The notes under the pieces were generated by a model. The model saw only the letters and a program-made list of their open reading frames with translations, was not told where the DNA came from and did no database searches. Positions 47,093-56,134 of a stretch of 64,000 nt of DNA are shown piece after piece. The translations under genes were made by a program, and so were the position numbers. Within the stretch, counting starts at the first letter, position 1. Each line of letters opens with the position of its first letter. Source of the DNA: Oscillospiraceae bacterium (lineage in GTDB: Bacteria; Bacillota; Clostridia; Oscillospirales; Oscillospiraceae); NCBI GenBank assembly GCA_015068035.1, contig SVLI01000002.1, forward strand, positions 221,924 through 285,923, written 5' to 3'.

Positions 47093-47554
47093 ATGAAGCT
47101 TCTTGTTTTTTCGGATTCCCACGGCAAAATCGAGCCGATGCGCCGCGCCATCGAGCAGGAAAGGCCCGACACGGTCATTCATCTTGGAGACTGCGTCCGT
47201 GATGCAGAAAACCTCCGGCGGGAGATTTCCCCCACGCAGGCTTTCATCTCCGTATGCGGCAACTGCGACCCCGGCTCGGACGCGCCGGACCGCGCGGAAT
47301 TCGTCTTTGACGGCGTTTCCGTCTTCGCCTGCCACGGGCACCGCTATCGCGTCAAGTTCGGCCTCGATGCCCTCTGCCTCGCGGGTCGGCTTTCGGGCGC
47401 GCAGCTTGTGCTTTTCGGGCACACGCACACCGCGCTCTGTCAGGAGCTGGGCGGCCTTACGCTCGTCAATCCCGGAAGCGCAGCGCATTCCTATGCCCTC
47501 GTGGAAACGGACGGCGCGGGCGGCTTTAAGGTGCGGCTGCTCTGCGCAGAATAA
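47093..47554 (+). CDS. YfcE/MJ0936-type metallophosphoesterase
   Basis: 153 residues with the calcineurin-like metal sites in order: VFSDSHG, HLGDCV, GNCDP, CHGHRY and FGHTHTA. This small family hydrolyses phosphodiesters in vitro; the physiological substrate is unclear. In many Clostridia it follows rdgB/rph, not seen here. The ATG at 47093 has AAAGGA upstream. Confidence 0.93.
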   Translation: MKLLVFSDSHGKIEPMRRAIEQERPDTVIHLGDCVRDAENLRREISPTQAFISVCGNCDPGSDAPDRAEFVFDGVSVFACHGHRYRVKFGLDALCLAGRLSGAQLVLFGHTHTALCQELGGLTLVNPGSAAHSYALVETDGAGGFKVRLLCAE

Positions 47555-47557
47555 TCG

Positions 47558-47586
47558 TAGACAGCAGCATTTTGATGCTGTATAAT
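47558..47586 (+). promoter_or_regulatory. Promoter of the glycyl radical enzyme with an internal dyad
   Basis: TAGACA (47558-47563), 17 bp, consensus TATAAT (47581-47586). The spacer holds CAGCAT-TTTG-ATGCTG, and ACAGCA/TGCTGT also pair, a likely operator. The -10 is 44 nt upstream of the ATG. Confidence 0.65.
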
Positions 47587-47629
47587 GGGTTCATCCATAA
47601 TATAGTTTCAGGAGACAGGAGGAATCGCT

Positions 47630-50074
47630 ATGTATAAATTCAAACCTGCGACAGACCGAATCTGGCACATGCGCAATCTCATCCGCGACAGGTGCATCCG
47701 CATGGACGCCAGCCTGCTGGAAACCTTTACCGAGGCGGATCAGAAATTCCAGCACATGATGCCGATCCTCAAAAAAAGCAGCATCTCCCTGTATGTAGCC
47801 CAGCGGATGGAGGTTTCCATCGAGGACTTCGAGCTGATCGTCGGTTCCAAGGGCAAATACTTCTGCGGGCGCACGGTTGATCCGCGCAGCTCCGGCATTC
47901 CCTTCGCGCTTGAAGAGGTGGAAAGCGGCCGCTGGACGCTGCGGGAGGACGGCCTTTATCACACGCCGGAATCCGAAGAAATCCAGATGTGCATCGCCCC
48001 GGAGGATGTGGAGCTTCTGAAGAAGTACGCTTCCTACTGGAAGGTGACGGGCATCGGCGCTGCGGCGCAGGCCTCCGCGCCCGAGGGCTATGAAGAATTC
48101 CGCAAGCTCAACGCCTCCGACTACGGCGAGCTGCCCATTCTGATGATCTCGGCCGGACATCTTATCGCCGGTTACAAGAAGATCGTCAACGTCGGTTACG
48201 GCGCAATCCGCAAGGTGGCGGACGACTGGCTTGACGCGCGCAAGGGTAACCTCATGGGCGAGGATGCCTACAAATATCCCTTCTACCGGGCCGCCTCCCT
48301 CATGTGCCAGGCCGCGAGCGAGCTCTGCCTGCGCTATGCCGAGGCCGCGGAGCGGAAGATTCAGGAGACGGCGGACGAAGCCCGCCGCGCCGAACTGGAA
48401 ATGATGCACAAGAGCCTGCTCTGGATCTCCGAAAATCCGGCGCGCACCTTCTACGAGGCCGTGCAGCTTTACATGATGTATCAGACCTTCCTGCACCTGT
48501 TCGATGCCTATCCCGCCATGGCGCTCGGCCGCTTCGACCAGATCACCTGGCCGTACCTGAAAAAAGAGCTGGAGGAAGGCACCATCACGGAGGAATATGC
48601 GCAGGAGATCGTCGACGCCTTCTTCCTGAAGGCCAACTGCTTCTACATGGGCGGCAAGGGACGCCTGGCGCAGACCACCGGCATCGGCAATACCTATCAG
48701 CACACCACGCTCGGCGGCGTTGACCCGGTCACGGGTGAGGACGCCACGAACCCGGTCACCTATATGGCGCTGGAGACCGTCGGCCGCCTGCTGCTGCACG
48801 ATCCGACCATCTCTCTGCGCATCAACAAGAACACGCCCGATAAACTTTGGGACTGCGCGCTGGAGACCTCCAAACTCGTCGGCGGCCTGCCCCTGTTCCA
48901 GAACGACGAGGTCATCACGCCCTCGCTGATGCGCGACCTCGGCTGGGACATTGAGGACGCCCGGGACTATGGCATCATCGGCTGCCAGGAGATCGTCGGC
49001 TGCGGCAATGACTATCCCGCGGGCAACGGCATGCCGGCACCCCACGCCTCCATCCACTACGGCGTTGCGCTGGCGATGGCGCTCAACGACGGCAAGAACC
49101 CCTTTAACGGCGAGCAGTGCCCGATCCACACCGGCTATCTGTACGAGATGAACTCCATCGAGGAGGTCCACGAGGCCTATCGGAAGATCACGGAATACGT
49201 CTTCAACTGGCATGTGACGCTCAACAACTACACCGAGATGTTCCTGCCCTACTTCATGCCGCAGCCGGGACTTTCCATCTCCGTCGACGGCTGCATGGAA
49301 AGCGGCAAGGACATCGTCGCCGGCGGCGCGAAGCACAACTCCTACGGCGGCACGGCCACGGGTCTTGCCACCATCGCGGACAGCTTCACCACCATCAAAT
49401 ATATGTGCTTCGACAAGAAGCTGTGCACCACGCGGGAGCTTTATGACGCCGTCATGGCCAACTGGGAGGGCTATGAGCCGCTCCGCCAGCAGATCAAAAA
49501 CGAGGTTCCGCACTTCGGCAACGGCGACCCCTATGCCGATATGGAGATGAAGTTCTGCATCGACACCTATATCGATCAGTGCAGCAAGGTGTACAGCGTG
49601 CGCGCCCCCTATTACAAGCCCGGCCTGTACGGCGCGGCCGACCACATCGCGCAGGGCTATCACACCTGGGCAACGCCGGACGGCAGAAAGACCGGCGAGC
49701 CGATCGCGGACGCCGCCTCCCCCGTGCAGAGTCACGACAAGTTCGGCCCGACGGCGATCTTCAACTCCTCGCTCGTCTACGACCAGTCCAAGATGCTCGA
49801 CGGCATTGCGCTCAACCTGCGTATGCATCCGAGCGCGCTGGCCAACCAGGAAGGCATCGACAAGCTGCGCGACATGTCGAAGATCTATTTCGAGCAGGGC
49901 GGCCTTGAGGTGCAGTACAACGTGGTCGACACCGAAACGCTGCGCAAGGCGCAGAAGGATCCGGGCGAATACCGCGATCTCGTCGTGCGCATCGCCGGCT
50001 ACTCCGCTTACTTTGTCGAGCTCGGCACGGATTTGCAAAACGACATCATCGCAAGAAACGAAAACATGCTGTAA
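47630..50074 (+). CDS. Glycyl radical enzyme of unassigned class (pyruvate formate-lyase family)
   Basis: 814 residues. The active-site Cys lies in YGIIGCQEIVGCGND (Cys452, with Glu454 two residues on), and the glycyl radical motif VRIAGYSAYF (Gly789) is 26 residues from the end. PFL proper has two adjacent Cys and no GCxE, so this belongs with the dehydratase/lyase/decarboxylase group, in which Cys starts H-abstraction and the Glu acts as base. The Val of the common GCVE is Gln here and a second Cys follows at 458. No radical SAM activase is encoded in the window. GGAGG precedes the ATG. Substrate unknown. Confidence 0.9.
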   Translation: MYKFKPATDRIWHMRNLIRDRCIRMDASLLETFTEADQKFQHMMPILKKSSISLYVAQRMEVSIEDFELIVGSKGKYFCGRTVDPRSSGIPFALEEVESGRWTLREDGLYHTPESEEIQMCIAPEDVELLKKYASYWKVTGIGAAAQASAPEGYEEFRKLNASDYGELPILMISAGHLIAGYKKIVNVGYGAIRKVADDWLDARKGNLMGEDAYKYPFYRAASLMCQAASELCLRYAEAAERKIQETADEARRAELEMMHKSLLWISENPARTFYEAVQLYMMYQTFLHLFDAYPAMALGRFDQITWPYLKKELEEGTITEEYAQEIVDAFFLKANCFYMGGKGRLAQTTGIGNTYQHTTLGGVDPVTGEDATNPVTYMALETVGRLLLHDPTISLRINKNTPDKLWDCALETSKLVGGLPLFQNDEVITPSLMRDLGWDIEDARDYGIIGCQEIVGCGNDYPAGNGMPAPHASIHYGVALAMALNDGKNPFNGEQCPIHTGYLYEMNSIEEVHEAYRKITEYVFNWHVTLNNYTEMFLPYFMPQPGLSISVDGCMESGKDIVAGGAKHNSYGGTATGLATIADSFTTIKYMCFDKKLCTTRELYDAVMANWEGYEPLRQQIKNEVPHFGNGDPYADMEMKFCIDTYIDQCSKVYSVRAPYYKPGLYGAADHIAQGYHTWATPDGRKTGEPIADAASPVQSHDKFGPTAIFNSSLVYDQSKMLDGIALNLRMHPSALANQEGIDKLRDMSKIYFEQGGLEVQYNVVDTETLRKAQKDPGEYRDLVVRIAGYSAYFVELGTDLQNDIIARNENML

Positions 50075-50092
50075 AGCCATCATAAAAGCACC

Positions 50093-50138
50093 GCGCCGCG
50101 CACGGCACTTGCCGCGCGCGGCGCTTTTCCTGTCTTTT
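50093..50138 (+). terminator. Terminator after the glycyl radical enzyme
   Basis: GCGCCGCGC / GCGCGGCGC stem (50093-50101, 50116-50124) followed by TTTT and a further T-rich run. Confidence 0.85.
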
Positions 50139-50190
50139 TCAGCCCGGAATAGATTTTGAAAACACATCGCATCTTTTGTAAAAGCAGGGC

Positions 50191-50219
50191 TTGACTTTAC
50201 GAATCGGATAGGTTATAAT
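50191..50219 (+). promoter_or_regulatory. Promoter of tRNA-Ser
   Basis: TTGACT (50191-50196), 17 bp, consensus TATAAT (50214-50219), 19 nt before the mature tRNA 5' end. Confidence 0.88.
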
Positions 50220-50238
50220 GCGTGAGTCGAGCAGACGT

Positions 50239-50330
50239 GGAGATGTCGCGTAGCTGGTCGAGCGCGCACGATTGGAAATCGTGTATACCCCATAAGGGTA
50301 TCGAGAGTTCGAATCTCTCCATCTCCGCCA
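50239..50330 (+). tRNA. tRNA-Ser (anticodon GGA)
   Basis: Complete class II cloverleaf. The acceptor GGAGATG pairs with CATCTCC, discriminator G, and CCA is encoded. The anticodon arm CACGA-TTGGAAA-TCGTG presents GGA, reading UCC/UCU. A long variable arm (TATACCC / GGGTAT type) is present, and the T-arm GAGAG-TTCGAAT-CTCTC is perfect. Own promoter and terminator. Confidence 0.98.
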
Positions 50331-50333
50331 AAG

Positions 50334-50374
50334 AATAACCGCAACTGTGATAAGTTGCGGTTATTTTCTTTTTC
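50334..50374 (+). terminator. Terminator after tRNA-Ser
   Basis: AATAACCGCAACT / AGTTGCGGTTATT perfect stem with a GTGATA loop, then TTCTTTTT. Confidence 0.93.
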
Positions 50375-50541
50375 AAGATCCGCTGATTTGCCGTGCTTTC
50401 GCGGATAATTTTCGATCCCCGCCAGAAAAAGTTTTATCAGGAAAACGCAAAATCATCTTTCAATTTTTATTAAACAATGGTATGCTATAATAAGTAGATT
50501 GTGTGCGTCAGGGCGAAACAATCGGAAAGTATGGTGACTGC

Positions 50542-51192
50542 ATGGCCGGCTTGCACAATGTATATTTCTCTTACGGGAAGCGAAATATTCTGGAAGGTCT
50601 GAGTTTTTCTGTCAATCCCGGTGAGTGCATCGTCCTCGCGGGGCCCAACGGCTCGGGAAAATCCACAGCGCTTGCCATCCTGGCCGGGGTTTTCCGTCCG
50701 GATTCCGGCGAGGTGTATGCAGACGGCCCGATCGGCTATGTTCCGCAGGGCACAGCGCTGTTTGAGGACATGACCGTCGGGGACAACCTGCGCTTTTTTG
50801 CGGGACTGGCGGATGCAGACATGCAAAAGCCGCTTCCGTTTCATGTGGAGCAGATGTGGAAAAAGAAAGTATCTAAGCTCTCCGGCGGAATGAAAAAGCG
50901 GGTCAGCATAGCTTGCGCGCTGATGGGTTCGCCGCAGCTTGTGCTTCTGGATGAGCCCTGCGCCGCTCTGGATGTGGAATACAAAGCCGAGCTGACCTCC
51001 ATCGTGCACGACCTGAAAAACAGCGGGTGCGCCATTGTATATGTGAGCCACGACCCGATGGAAGTGGCGTCATTTTACGATAAACTGGTCTATTTTGGAG
51101 ACACAACCCTTACCTATACCCGGGAACAGCTTTCCGGAAACCCGGCAGATGAGAATGTTTTTTACAAACAATTTCTAAGTTTGTTTTGTTAA
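50542..51192 (+). CDS. ABC transporter ATP-binding protein
   Basis: 216 residues: GLHNVYFSYGKRNILEGLSF, Walker A LAGPNGSGKSTAL, Q-loop YVPQGTALF, signature KLSGGMKKRVSIACAL, Walker B LVLLDEPCAALD and H-loop YVSHDPM. First gene of a four-gene exporter with two permeases and an anchored protein. The start ATG 50542 fits the family N-terminus but has only a weak ribosome site; a GTG at 50503 would add 13 residues. A TATAAT box lies at 50486-50491 without a clear -35. Confidence 0.92.
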   Translation: MAGLHNVYFSYGKRNILEGLSFSVNPGECIVLAGPNGSGKSTALAILAGVFRPDSGEVYADGPIGYVPQGTALFEDMTVGDNLRFFAGLADADMQKPLPFHVEQMWKKKVSKLSGGMKKRVSIACALMGSPQLVLLDEPCAALDVEYKAELTSIVHDLKNSGCAIVYVSHDPMEVASFYDKLVYFGDTTLTYTREQLSGNPADENVFYKQFLSLFC

Positions 51193-51215
51193 AGAAAGTG
51201 AGAGGAGAACCCGAA

Positions 51216-52904
51216 ATGAACGAAGAAGAAAAGAACCTGACCCCCGAGGTCGGCGAGGCAGTGCCCGAAGTCGCTGAGGCCTATGCCGCGCCCGAAGTCG
51301 CTGAGGCCTATGCCGCCCCCGAAGCCGCGGAAGCGCCCGAAGTTGTTGCGCAGCCCGCAGCGGAAGTTGCAGCCGAGCAGCCCGTCTATGAGCAGCCTGT
51401 CTATGAGCAGCCCGCGCCCGAAGCGGCGGCTGAGCAGCCCGCTCCGGTAGCAGAGAAGAAAATCGGAAAGAAGCCGATTATAATCGCGGCAGCCGCCGTG
51501 GTCGTGCTTGCCATCGTTGCAATCATCATTGCAATCGCCACTTCCTCCCCGCTCAAGCTGGTGACCAAAGGCTTTGAAAACAGCGTCAGCGCGCTGAAGG
51601 AAAACGAGGCCGTTGTCTTTGCGGGCAAGGTGATCCAGGGCGGCAGCATCGGCGCGGAATGCGATATGGAAGAGCTCATGGATCTGCCGGTCGAAGGCAC
51701 GCTGTCTGCGAAAGTGTACACCGACACCGACAAGGCAGCCCTTACCGCCAATTTTGAGGTCGAAGGCGACACCGTGCTCGATGCCAGCCTGTTTGCTGAC
51801 AAAAAGAGCGTCGTTGTTGCTTCCGACGTGCTGCTTGGCGACAACGCCTACGGCATCAATCTGAGCAAGCTTACCGAGAAGTTCAACAACTCCGTGTTTG
51901 GCCCGGACGGCGATCTTTCCCTCGGCATCGAACTTTCCGAGAGCGTAAATTCCATTGGCGATGACGCCACCAAGCTGAGCAAAGACAGCCAGAAGATCAT
52001 CAAGTCTGTCCTTACCGAGCTGCTGACCAGCGTCAACGACCATGCTGAAATCAGCAAGGGCAAGGAAACCCTCTCCTTCAACGGCACTGACGTCAAGGTC
52101 ACGGCTGTTGAAGTTCAGATCGACGGCGAAACCGCAGCAGCTGTTGCGGTCGATATGGTTGAGTATCTCCGCAGCAACAAGGCCCTCAAGGCGTTCCTCT
52201 ACGAGTACGCCGACAAGATTGCAAGCCTCGCGGAAGATTTCGACTATGACTCCGTTGACTTTGTTGACACCCTCGACATGCTCTATGAGCAGCTCGACGA
52301 GATCACCGATGACGATCTGGAAGACCTGGCCGAGAATCTTGGCGATATGGATCTGGACCTCACCCTGACCTTCTATGTCACCAAGTCCGGCAAGGAACTG
52401 ATCGGCGCGGAGTTTGACAACGACGAGGTCAAGGCAACCGTGCTTGCCGGCCCGAGCTTCAAGGAGATCGAGGAAGTCTCCGTTAACCTGGACGACGGAT
52501 ATACCAAATACCGCGTCAATTATGTTGTTGAAACCAACACCAAGAAGGAATTGGTTGCCGAGCTGAAGGTTCGCGAGGATGGCGAAAACATCCTTGTCGG
52601 CGAGTTTAACTGGGATAAGTCCAAGGGCGATTTTGAAGCCGAGCTGACCGACTCCTGGGGCGACACCTATGGCGCAGAAGGCTCTCTCGACGTGAGCTCC
52701 AAGGCTGTGGTTCTGGTGCTGGATTCCGTTTCCGAGGATTCCTATGAGACGGATCTGGGCATTACGCTGACCGTTTCCGCGTCCGACCGGATGCCTTCCG
52801 CTCCCAAGTACACCGACGTTCTGGATATGAGCATGGATGACCTTGAAGACCTGGTTTCCGATCTGGAAAGCGTCGTGTACGATCTGGGCGATCTGGTTTA
52901 TTAA
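51216..52904 (+). CDS. Large single-TM anchored protein of the ABC operon, unknown function
   Basis: 562 residues: an acidic, Pro/Ala/Glu-rich cytoplasmic tail with tandem repeats (PEVAEAYAA twice, PVYEQ twice), a Lys-rich stop and one transmembrane helix (about 88-112, IIIAAAAVVVLAIVAIIIAIA), then a 440-residue extracytoplasmic part rich in Asp, Glu, Thr and Val with alternating beta-strand patterns and acidic helices (DDDLEDLAENLGDMDLDL, then near the end MDDLEDLVSDLESVVYDLGD). No catalytic motif is seen. GAGGAG precedes the ATG. Lying between ATPase and permeases, it may be a substrate, receptor or chaperone. Confidence 0.82.
   Translation: MNEEEKNLTPEVGEAVPEVAEAYAAPEVAEAYAAPEAAEAPEVVAQPAAEVAAEQPVYEQPVYEQPAPEAAAEQPAPVAEKKIGKKPIIIAAAAVVVLAIVAIIIAIATSSPLKLVTKGFENSVSALKENEAVVFAGKVIQGGSIGAECDMEELMDLPVEGTLSAKVYTDTDKAALTANFEVEGDTVLDASLFADKKSVVVASDVLLGDNAYGINLSKLTEKFNNSVFGPDGDLSLGIELSESVNSIGDDATKLSKDSQKIIKSVLTELLTSVNDHAEISKGKETLSFNGTDVKVTAVEVQIDGETAAAVAVDMVEYLRSNKALKAFLYEYADKIASLAEDFDYDSVDFVDTLDMLYEQLDEITDDDLEDLAENLGDMDLDLTLTFYVTKSGKELIGAEFDNDEVKATVLAGPSFKEIEEVSVNLDDGYTKYRVNYVVETNTKKELVAELKVREDGENILVGEFNWDKSKGDFEAELTDSWGDTYGAEGSLDVSSKAVVLVLDSVSEDSYETDLGITLTVSASDRMPSAPKYTDVLDMSMDDLEDLVSDLESVVYDLGDLVY
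51264..51317 (+). repeat. 27-bp tandem repeat coding for the protein tail
   Basis: Two head-to-tail copies, 51264-51290 and 51291-51317, differing only in the last base, encode PEVAEAYAA twice. A 15-bp duplication encoding PVYEQ follows near 51379-51408. In-frame tandem units of this kind tend to vary in number. Confidence 0.9.
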
Positions 52905-52948
52905 TCGCTAAACCCAAACGAATATACATAGAGGGGTAACTACACACC

Positions 52949-54145
52949 ATGCGTTATCAGATGCTGAAAAGGGACATTCGACTTTTTCTGCACTGTCTGC
53001 TGCCGGCGATGGCACTTACCGCAGTGTTTGCTGCGGTGTGTGCCGTTGCGGCGCTGACTGCGATCCGTAATGCGCAAGACGTGTATACCCCTGTGAAGGC
53101 TGCGGTTGTAGACAGGGAGGACTCTGTTTACAACCGCTTGCTTATTCGGGCGGTTGCCAAAACGGATTATATTGCGGAGCTTTTGGAAGTCAGCTACTGC
53201 GACATGGACGAAGCCATGGAAGGCATGGAGTCCGGGGCTTTGTCCGCCGTCATCGTGCTTCCCGAAGGAACCTGGGACGGGATCAACTCCGGTGCGGCCA
53301 CGAAGGGTGAAATTTATCTTTCCCCCTCGGTTGCCGCATATGCCGACATCGTCAAAAACGTGGCGGCTTTCGGCGAGCTGCTGCTGGCCTCCGGGCAATA
53401 CGGCGTGTTCAGCGGAGAACACCTGATTCGGGAATACGGCCTTGACAGGCAATTTTATTCTGAGTTCCTTGTTGAGTCAAACGCTTTGCTGCTGGGCGAT
53501 GCCATCAGCGCAAATTCTACCTATTTCGACGTGCAGATTCTGGATTATGCCAAAACGAGCATGACGACAGAAGCCTATTACGTGGTAAGCTGGGCGGCAT
53601 TGCTGCTGATGCTGCTGCCCCTGTTCTTCGCGCGGCTCTACACGAGCGATCTGAAAAAGCCTGTACTGTGCCGGCTGCGCGGCCTTGGCATAAGCGACAG
53701 GCAGTTCCTGCTTGGAAAAATCGCGTATCCGGCGGTGTTTCAGGCAATCGTGATCGCGGTGATCCTGTTCGCTGCGGGAAGCCAAATTGCGCCAAGCATT
53801 CGCGTGTTTCCCGTGCTTTGCGCGCTTGCGGGCATTGTGATCGCCGCTTTGGTCTGTGGCTTCCTTATGATGCTTGGCCACCGCGGCGTTCCGGCCCTGA
53901 TCGTGATCGCTTTGGCCGGACTGTTTTTGTGCGGCGGAATCGTTCCGCGCCAGATGCTTCCGGACGCCCTGCTCACCGTCGGCGCGATCACACCGTACGG
54001 CGTTGTGCAAAACCTTTTGTCTCCCATATGGGGCGGGCAATGCAGCTGGCTGTCCTGCGTCATGGGCCTTGTCTATGCGGTCGCGACCGCTGTTGCGGCA
54101 CACGCCAGACTGCAGCATGTGCGGATAGGGGGCGATGAAGCATGA
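52949..54145 (+). CDS. ABC-2 type permease
   Basis: 398 residues: an N-terminal transmembrane helix (about 17-40), a large extracytoplasmic domain (about 45-200), then about five transmembrane helices, the layout of the ABC-2 (YhgE/YhaP-like) export permeases. It contains LKKPVLCRLRGLGISDRQFLLGK, a coupling segment between helices. Its stop overlaps the next permease start by four bases. Confidence 0.88.
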   Translation: MRYQMLKRDIRLFLHCLLPAMALTAVFAAVCAVAALTAIRNAQDVYTPVKAAVVDREDSVYNRLLIRAVAKTDYIAELLEVSYCDMDEAMEGMESGALSAVIVLPEGTWDGINSGAATKGEIYLSPSVAAYADIVKNVAAFGELLLASGQYGVFSGEHLIREYGLDRQFYSEFLVESNALLLGDAISANSTYFDVQILDYAKTSMTTEAYYVVSWAALLLMLLPLFFARLYTSDLKKPVLCRLRGLGISDRQFLLGKIAYPAVFQAIVIAVILFAAGSQIAPSIRVFPVLCALAGIVIAALVCGFLMMLGHRGVPALIVIALAGLFLCGGIVPRQMLPDALLTVGAITPYGVVQNLLSPIWGGQCSWLSCVMGLVYAVATAVAAHARLQHVRIGGDEA

Positions 54146-55239
54146 GTCCTTTCGTGTTTGCGCTTAAACGGCTTGTCCGGCGTCCTCTGTTTGTCGGAAT
54201 GCTGCTGATTTATATCCTCGCGGTTGCCTTTGCCGGAAACGTCGGCAAAGAAATCAGCCTGCCGCCCGCGGGCGTTTATGACGGATCAAACTCTGAGGAA
54301 TCCGGCCGGATCGTTTCGTATCTGACGGCAAACGGCTTTGTCGAGTGCGAGAGTCCGGAGGCGATGATTGCGCTGATTCGCGAGGGGCAACTGGATTGCG
54401 GTGTGATCCTCCCCGAAAATCTGGTTGAGCTGATGGTCCGAAACGATTTGGACGGGAATATCTCGTGGATCGAATCGCCGACCGCCTTTGTTCCCGAGCT
54501 GTATAAAGACCACGTTGCCGCCGCGGTCTTTCGCGAGCACACGCCGTTTATCACGGCGAAGCTTTTTGAAGGCACCGATGTGCCGCATGAAAAAGTCTTT
54601 GAGGAATACGAAAAGATGTTTGCAGAGGGCTACGCCTTCTCTTTGGATAACATCCTTATGGAGGGCGGCATTCGCCCCGAAGATGCAAGCCGGCGCTCCC
54701 TCGTCATGGGCGTATCTGCTATTTTGCTGTGCGCCATCATTTTTGCGTTTTGTGCCGACATTGCGGACACCTCGTTCCGGGAGCTTGTCTGCAGAATCGG
54801 CCTTGCAAAGGCCATCACTGCAACCGTGATCCCGGGCTTGATCGTGCGGATGATCCTGGCCGGCTGCGCCGGGTGCATCGGTCTGCTTTTGGCAGACGCC
54901 GGTGATCTGATCCTTCCGCTTTTGGTATACGTCGTCCTGCTGACCGGAGTCGGGCTGATCCTGTCCGGCCTGCTGCGCAACGTGCGGCTGATCTACACGC
55001 TGCTTTCTGTTGTGGTTGCCGGCTCTGCCGCCTTGTGCCCGATTTACACGGATCTTGCGCTCATGTCTCCCGTTCTGGCGGCGGTGCGGAATCTGTTCCC
55101 GCCGTACTGGATGTGGCTTCTGGCAGAAAATTGGCCGCTCGGCGCTTTGGCCGCAATTCTTGCCGTGCTTGGCGGAATCGCGCTTCTGGTGCTGCGGTAT
55201 GCGGCAATCGGAAAACACCGTTTGCGCACGCGGAAATAA
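54142..55239 (+). CDS. ABC-2 type permease, second subunit
   Basis: 365 residues with the same topology as its neighbour: helix at about 15-33, extracytoplasmic domain to about 180, then roughly six helices and a basic C-terminus. The two are diverged paralogues that probably form the heterodimeric membrane part of the exporter. Followed by a strong terminator. Confidence 0.87.
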   Translation: MSPFVFALKRLVRRPLFVGMLLIYILAVAFAGNVGKEISLPPAGVYDGSNSEESGRIVSYLTANGFVECESPEAMIALIREGQLDCGVILPENLVELMVRNDLDGNISWIESPTAFVPELYKDHVAAAVFREHTPFITAKLFEGTDVPHEKVFEEYEKMFAEGYAFSLDNILMEGGIRPEDASRRSLVMGVSAILLCAIIFAFCADIADTSFRELVCRIGLAKAITATVIPGLIVRMILAGCAGCIGLLLADAGDLILPLLVYVVLLTGVGLILSGLLRNVRLIYTLLSVVVAGSAALCPIYTDLALMSPVLAAVRNLFPPYWMWLLAENWPLGALAAILAVLGGIALLVLRYAAIGKHRLRTRK

Positions 55240-55305
55240 CGCCGCGCCATTTTCCGGAATGTTTTTTAGGCAAATCCAAACGTACTGTTTGTAGCTATAA
55301 ACCCA

Positions 55306-55356
55306 CAGCAAAGGAGCCGGACCAAAAATGGTCCGGCTCCTTTGCATTCCGCGGGG
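55306..55356 (+). terminator. Terminator hairpin, copy 1 of a 51-bp repeat
   Basis: GCAAAGGAGCCGGACC / GGTCCGGCTCCTTTGC forms a perfect 16-bp stem after the permease gene. The entire 51 bp recurs at 57190-57240 with one mismatch. Confidence 0.88.
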
Positions 55357-55501
55357 TTCGGCTGCGCTCCAAACAAAAAATATGCAAATCCATGCCACGA
55401 TGTATTTGAAAAAATGATCAATCAAGCTAAGCGTTTTTTCTTCCCGCTTCGTTTAATAAGTGACGGGGATACACAGAAACCCGCCGGAAAGGAGCAAGCC
55501 T

Positions 55502-56134
55502 ATGGATCACGGTGCATCCAACTGTCTCCACATTCCCGATGGCGCTGCCGAAGCCCTTTTTGAAAAGAGAAAACCCATCGATGTCTCCGAGGAGCTTTAC
55601 AGCCGCTACGTTCACGGCGACGACAGGGCCTTTGTGGAACTCATCCGCCGGTATAAGGACGGGCTGATTTTCTATCTGGACAGCTTCACCCATGACATTT
55701 ATGCAGCAGAAGACCTTGCGCAGGAGACCTTCGTGAAGATCGCAATTCGCAAGCCCCTCTTCTCGCCACGCGCCCATTTCAAAACCTGGCTTTATACGCT
55801 TGCGCGAAACCTTGCGATAGACCAGCTGCGAAAACAGGTCAGGCATGGCGTTCTGCCGCTGGACTCTGTCGGAGACCTCCCCGCAGACGAAATGAATCTG
55901 GAGCATCAATATTTGCATCAGCAACGGCAGATCGCGGTTCGCAGAGCACTAAGGTGCATCAACTGCAATTACGCGCAGGTTCTGTACCTAACCTACTTTG
56001 AAGGCTTCAGCAACGCGCAGGCGGCCAGAATTATGAAAAAAAGCAAGCGTCAAATCGAAAACCTGTTGTATCAGGCAAAGAAGTCCCTGAAATCCGAATT
56101 ATGCAAGGAGGCGCTGTTCAATGAAGAGTCCTGA
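55502..56134 (+). CDS. ECF-type RNA polymerase sigma factor
   Basis: 210 residues: sigma region 2 with FVELIRRYKDGLIFYLDSF and IYAAEDLAQETFVKI, and region 4 with VLYLTYFEGFSNAQAARIMK-type helix-turn-helix (continuing KSKRQIENLLYQAKKSL). AAAGGAG precedes the ATG at 55502. The sequence CGTTTAATAAGTGACGGGG just upstream could belong to a self-recognised promoter. The next gene overlaps by 14 bp and looks like its anti-sigma partner. Confidence 0.92.
   Translation: MDHGASNCLHIPDGAAEALFEKRKPIDVSEELYSRYVHGDDRAFVELIRRYKDGLIFYLDSFTHDIYAAEDLAQETFVKIAIRKPLFSPRAHFKTWLYTLARNLAIDQLRKQVRHGVLPLDSVGDLPADEMNLEHQYLHQQRQIAVRRALRCINCNYAQVLYLTYFEGFSNAQAARIMKKSKRQIENLLYQAKKSLKSELCKEALFNEES

Noticed and set aside
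47591..50167. 858-codon open frame antisense to the glycyl radical enzyme
   Set aside because: The sense frame has all catalytic motifs and a ribosome site; the antisense frame has neither and reflects codon bias.
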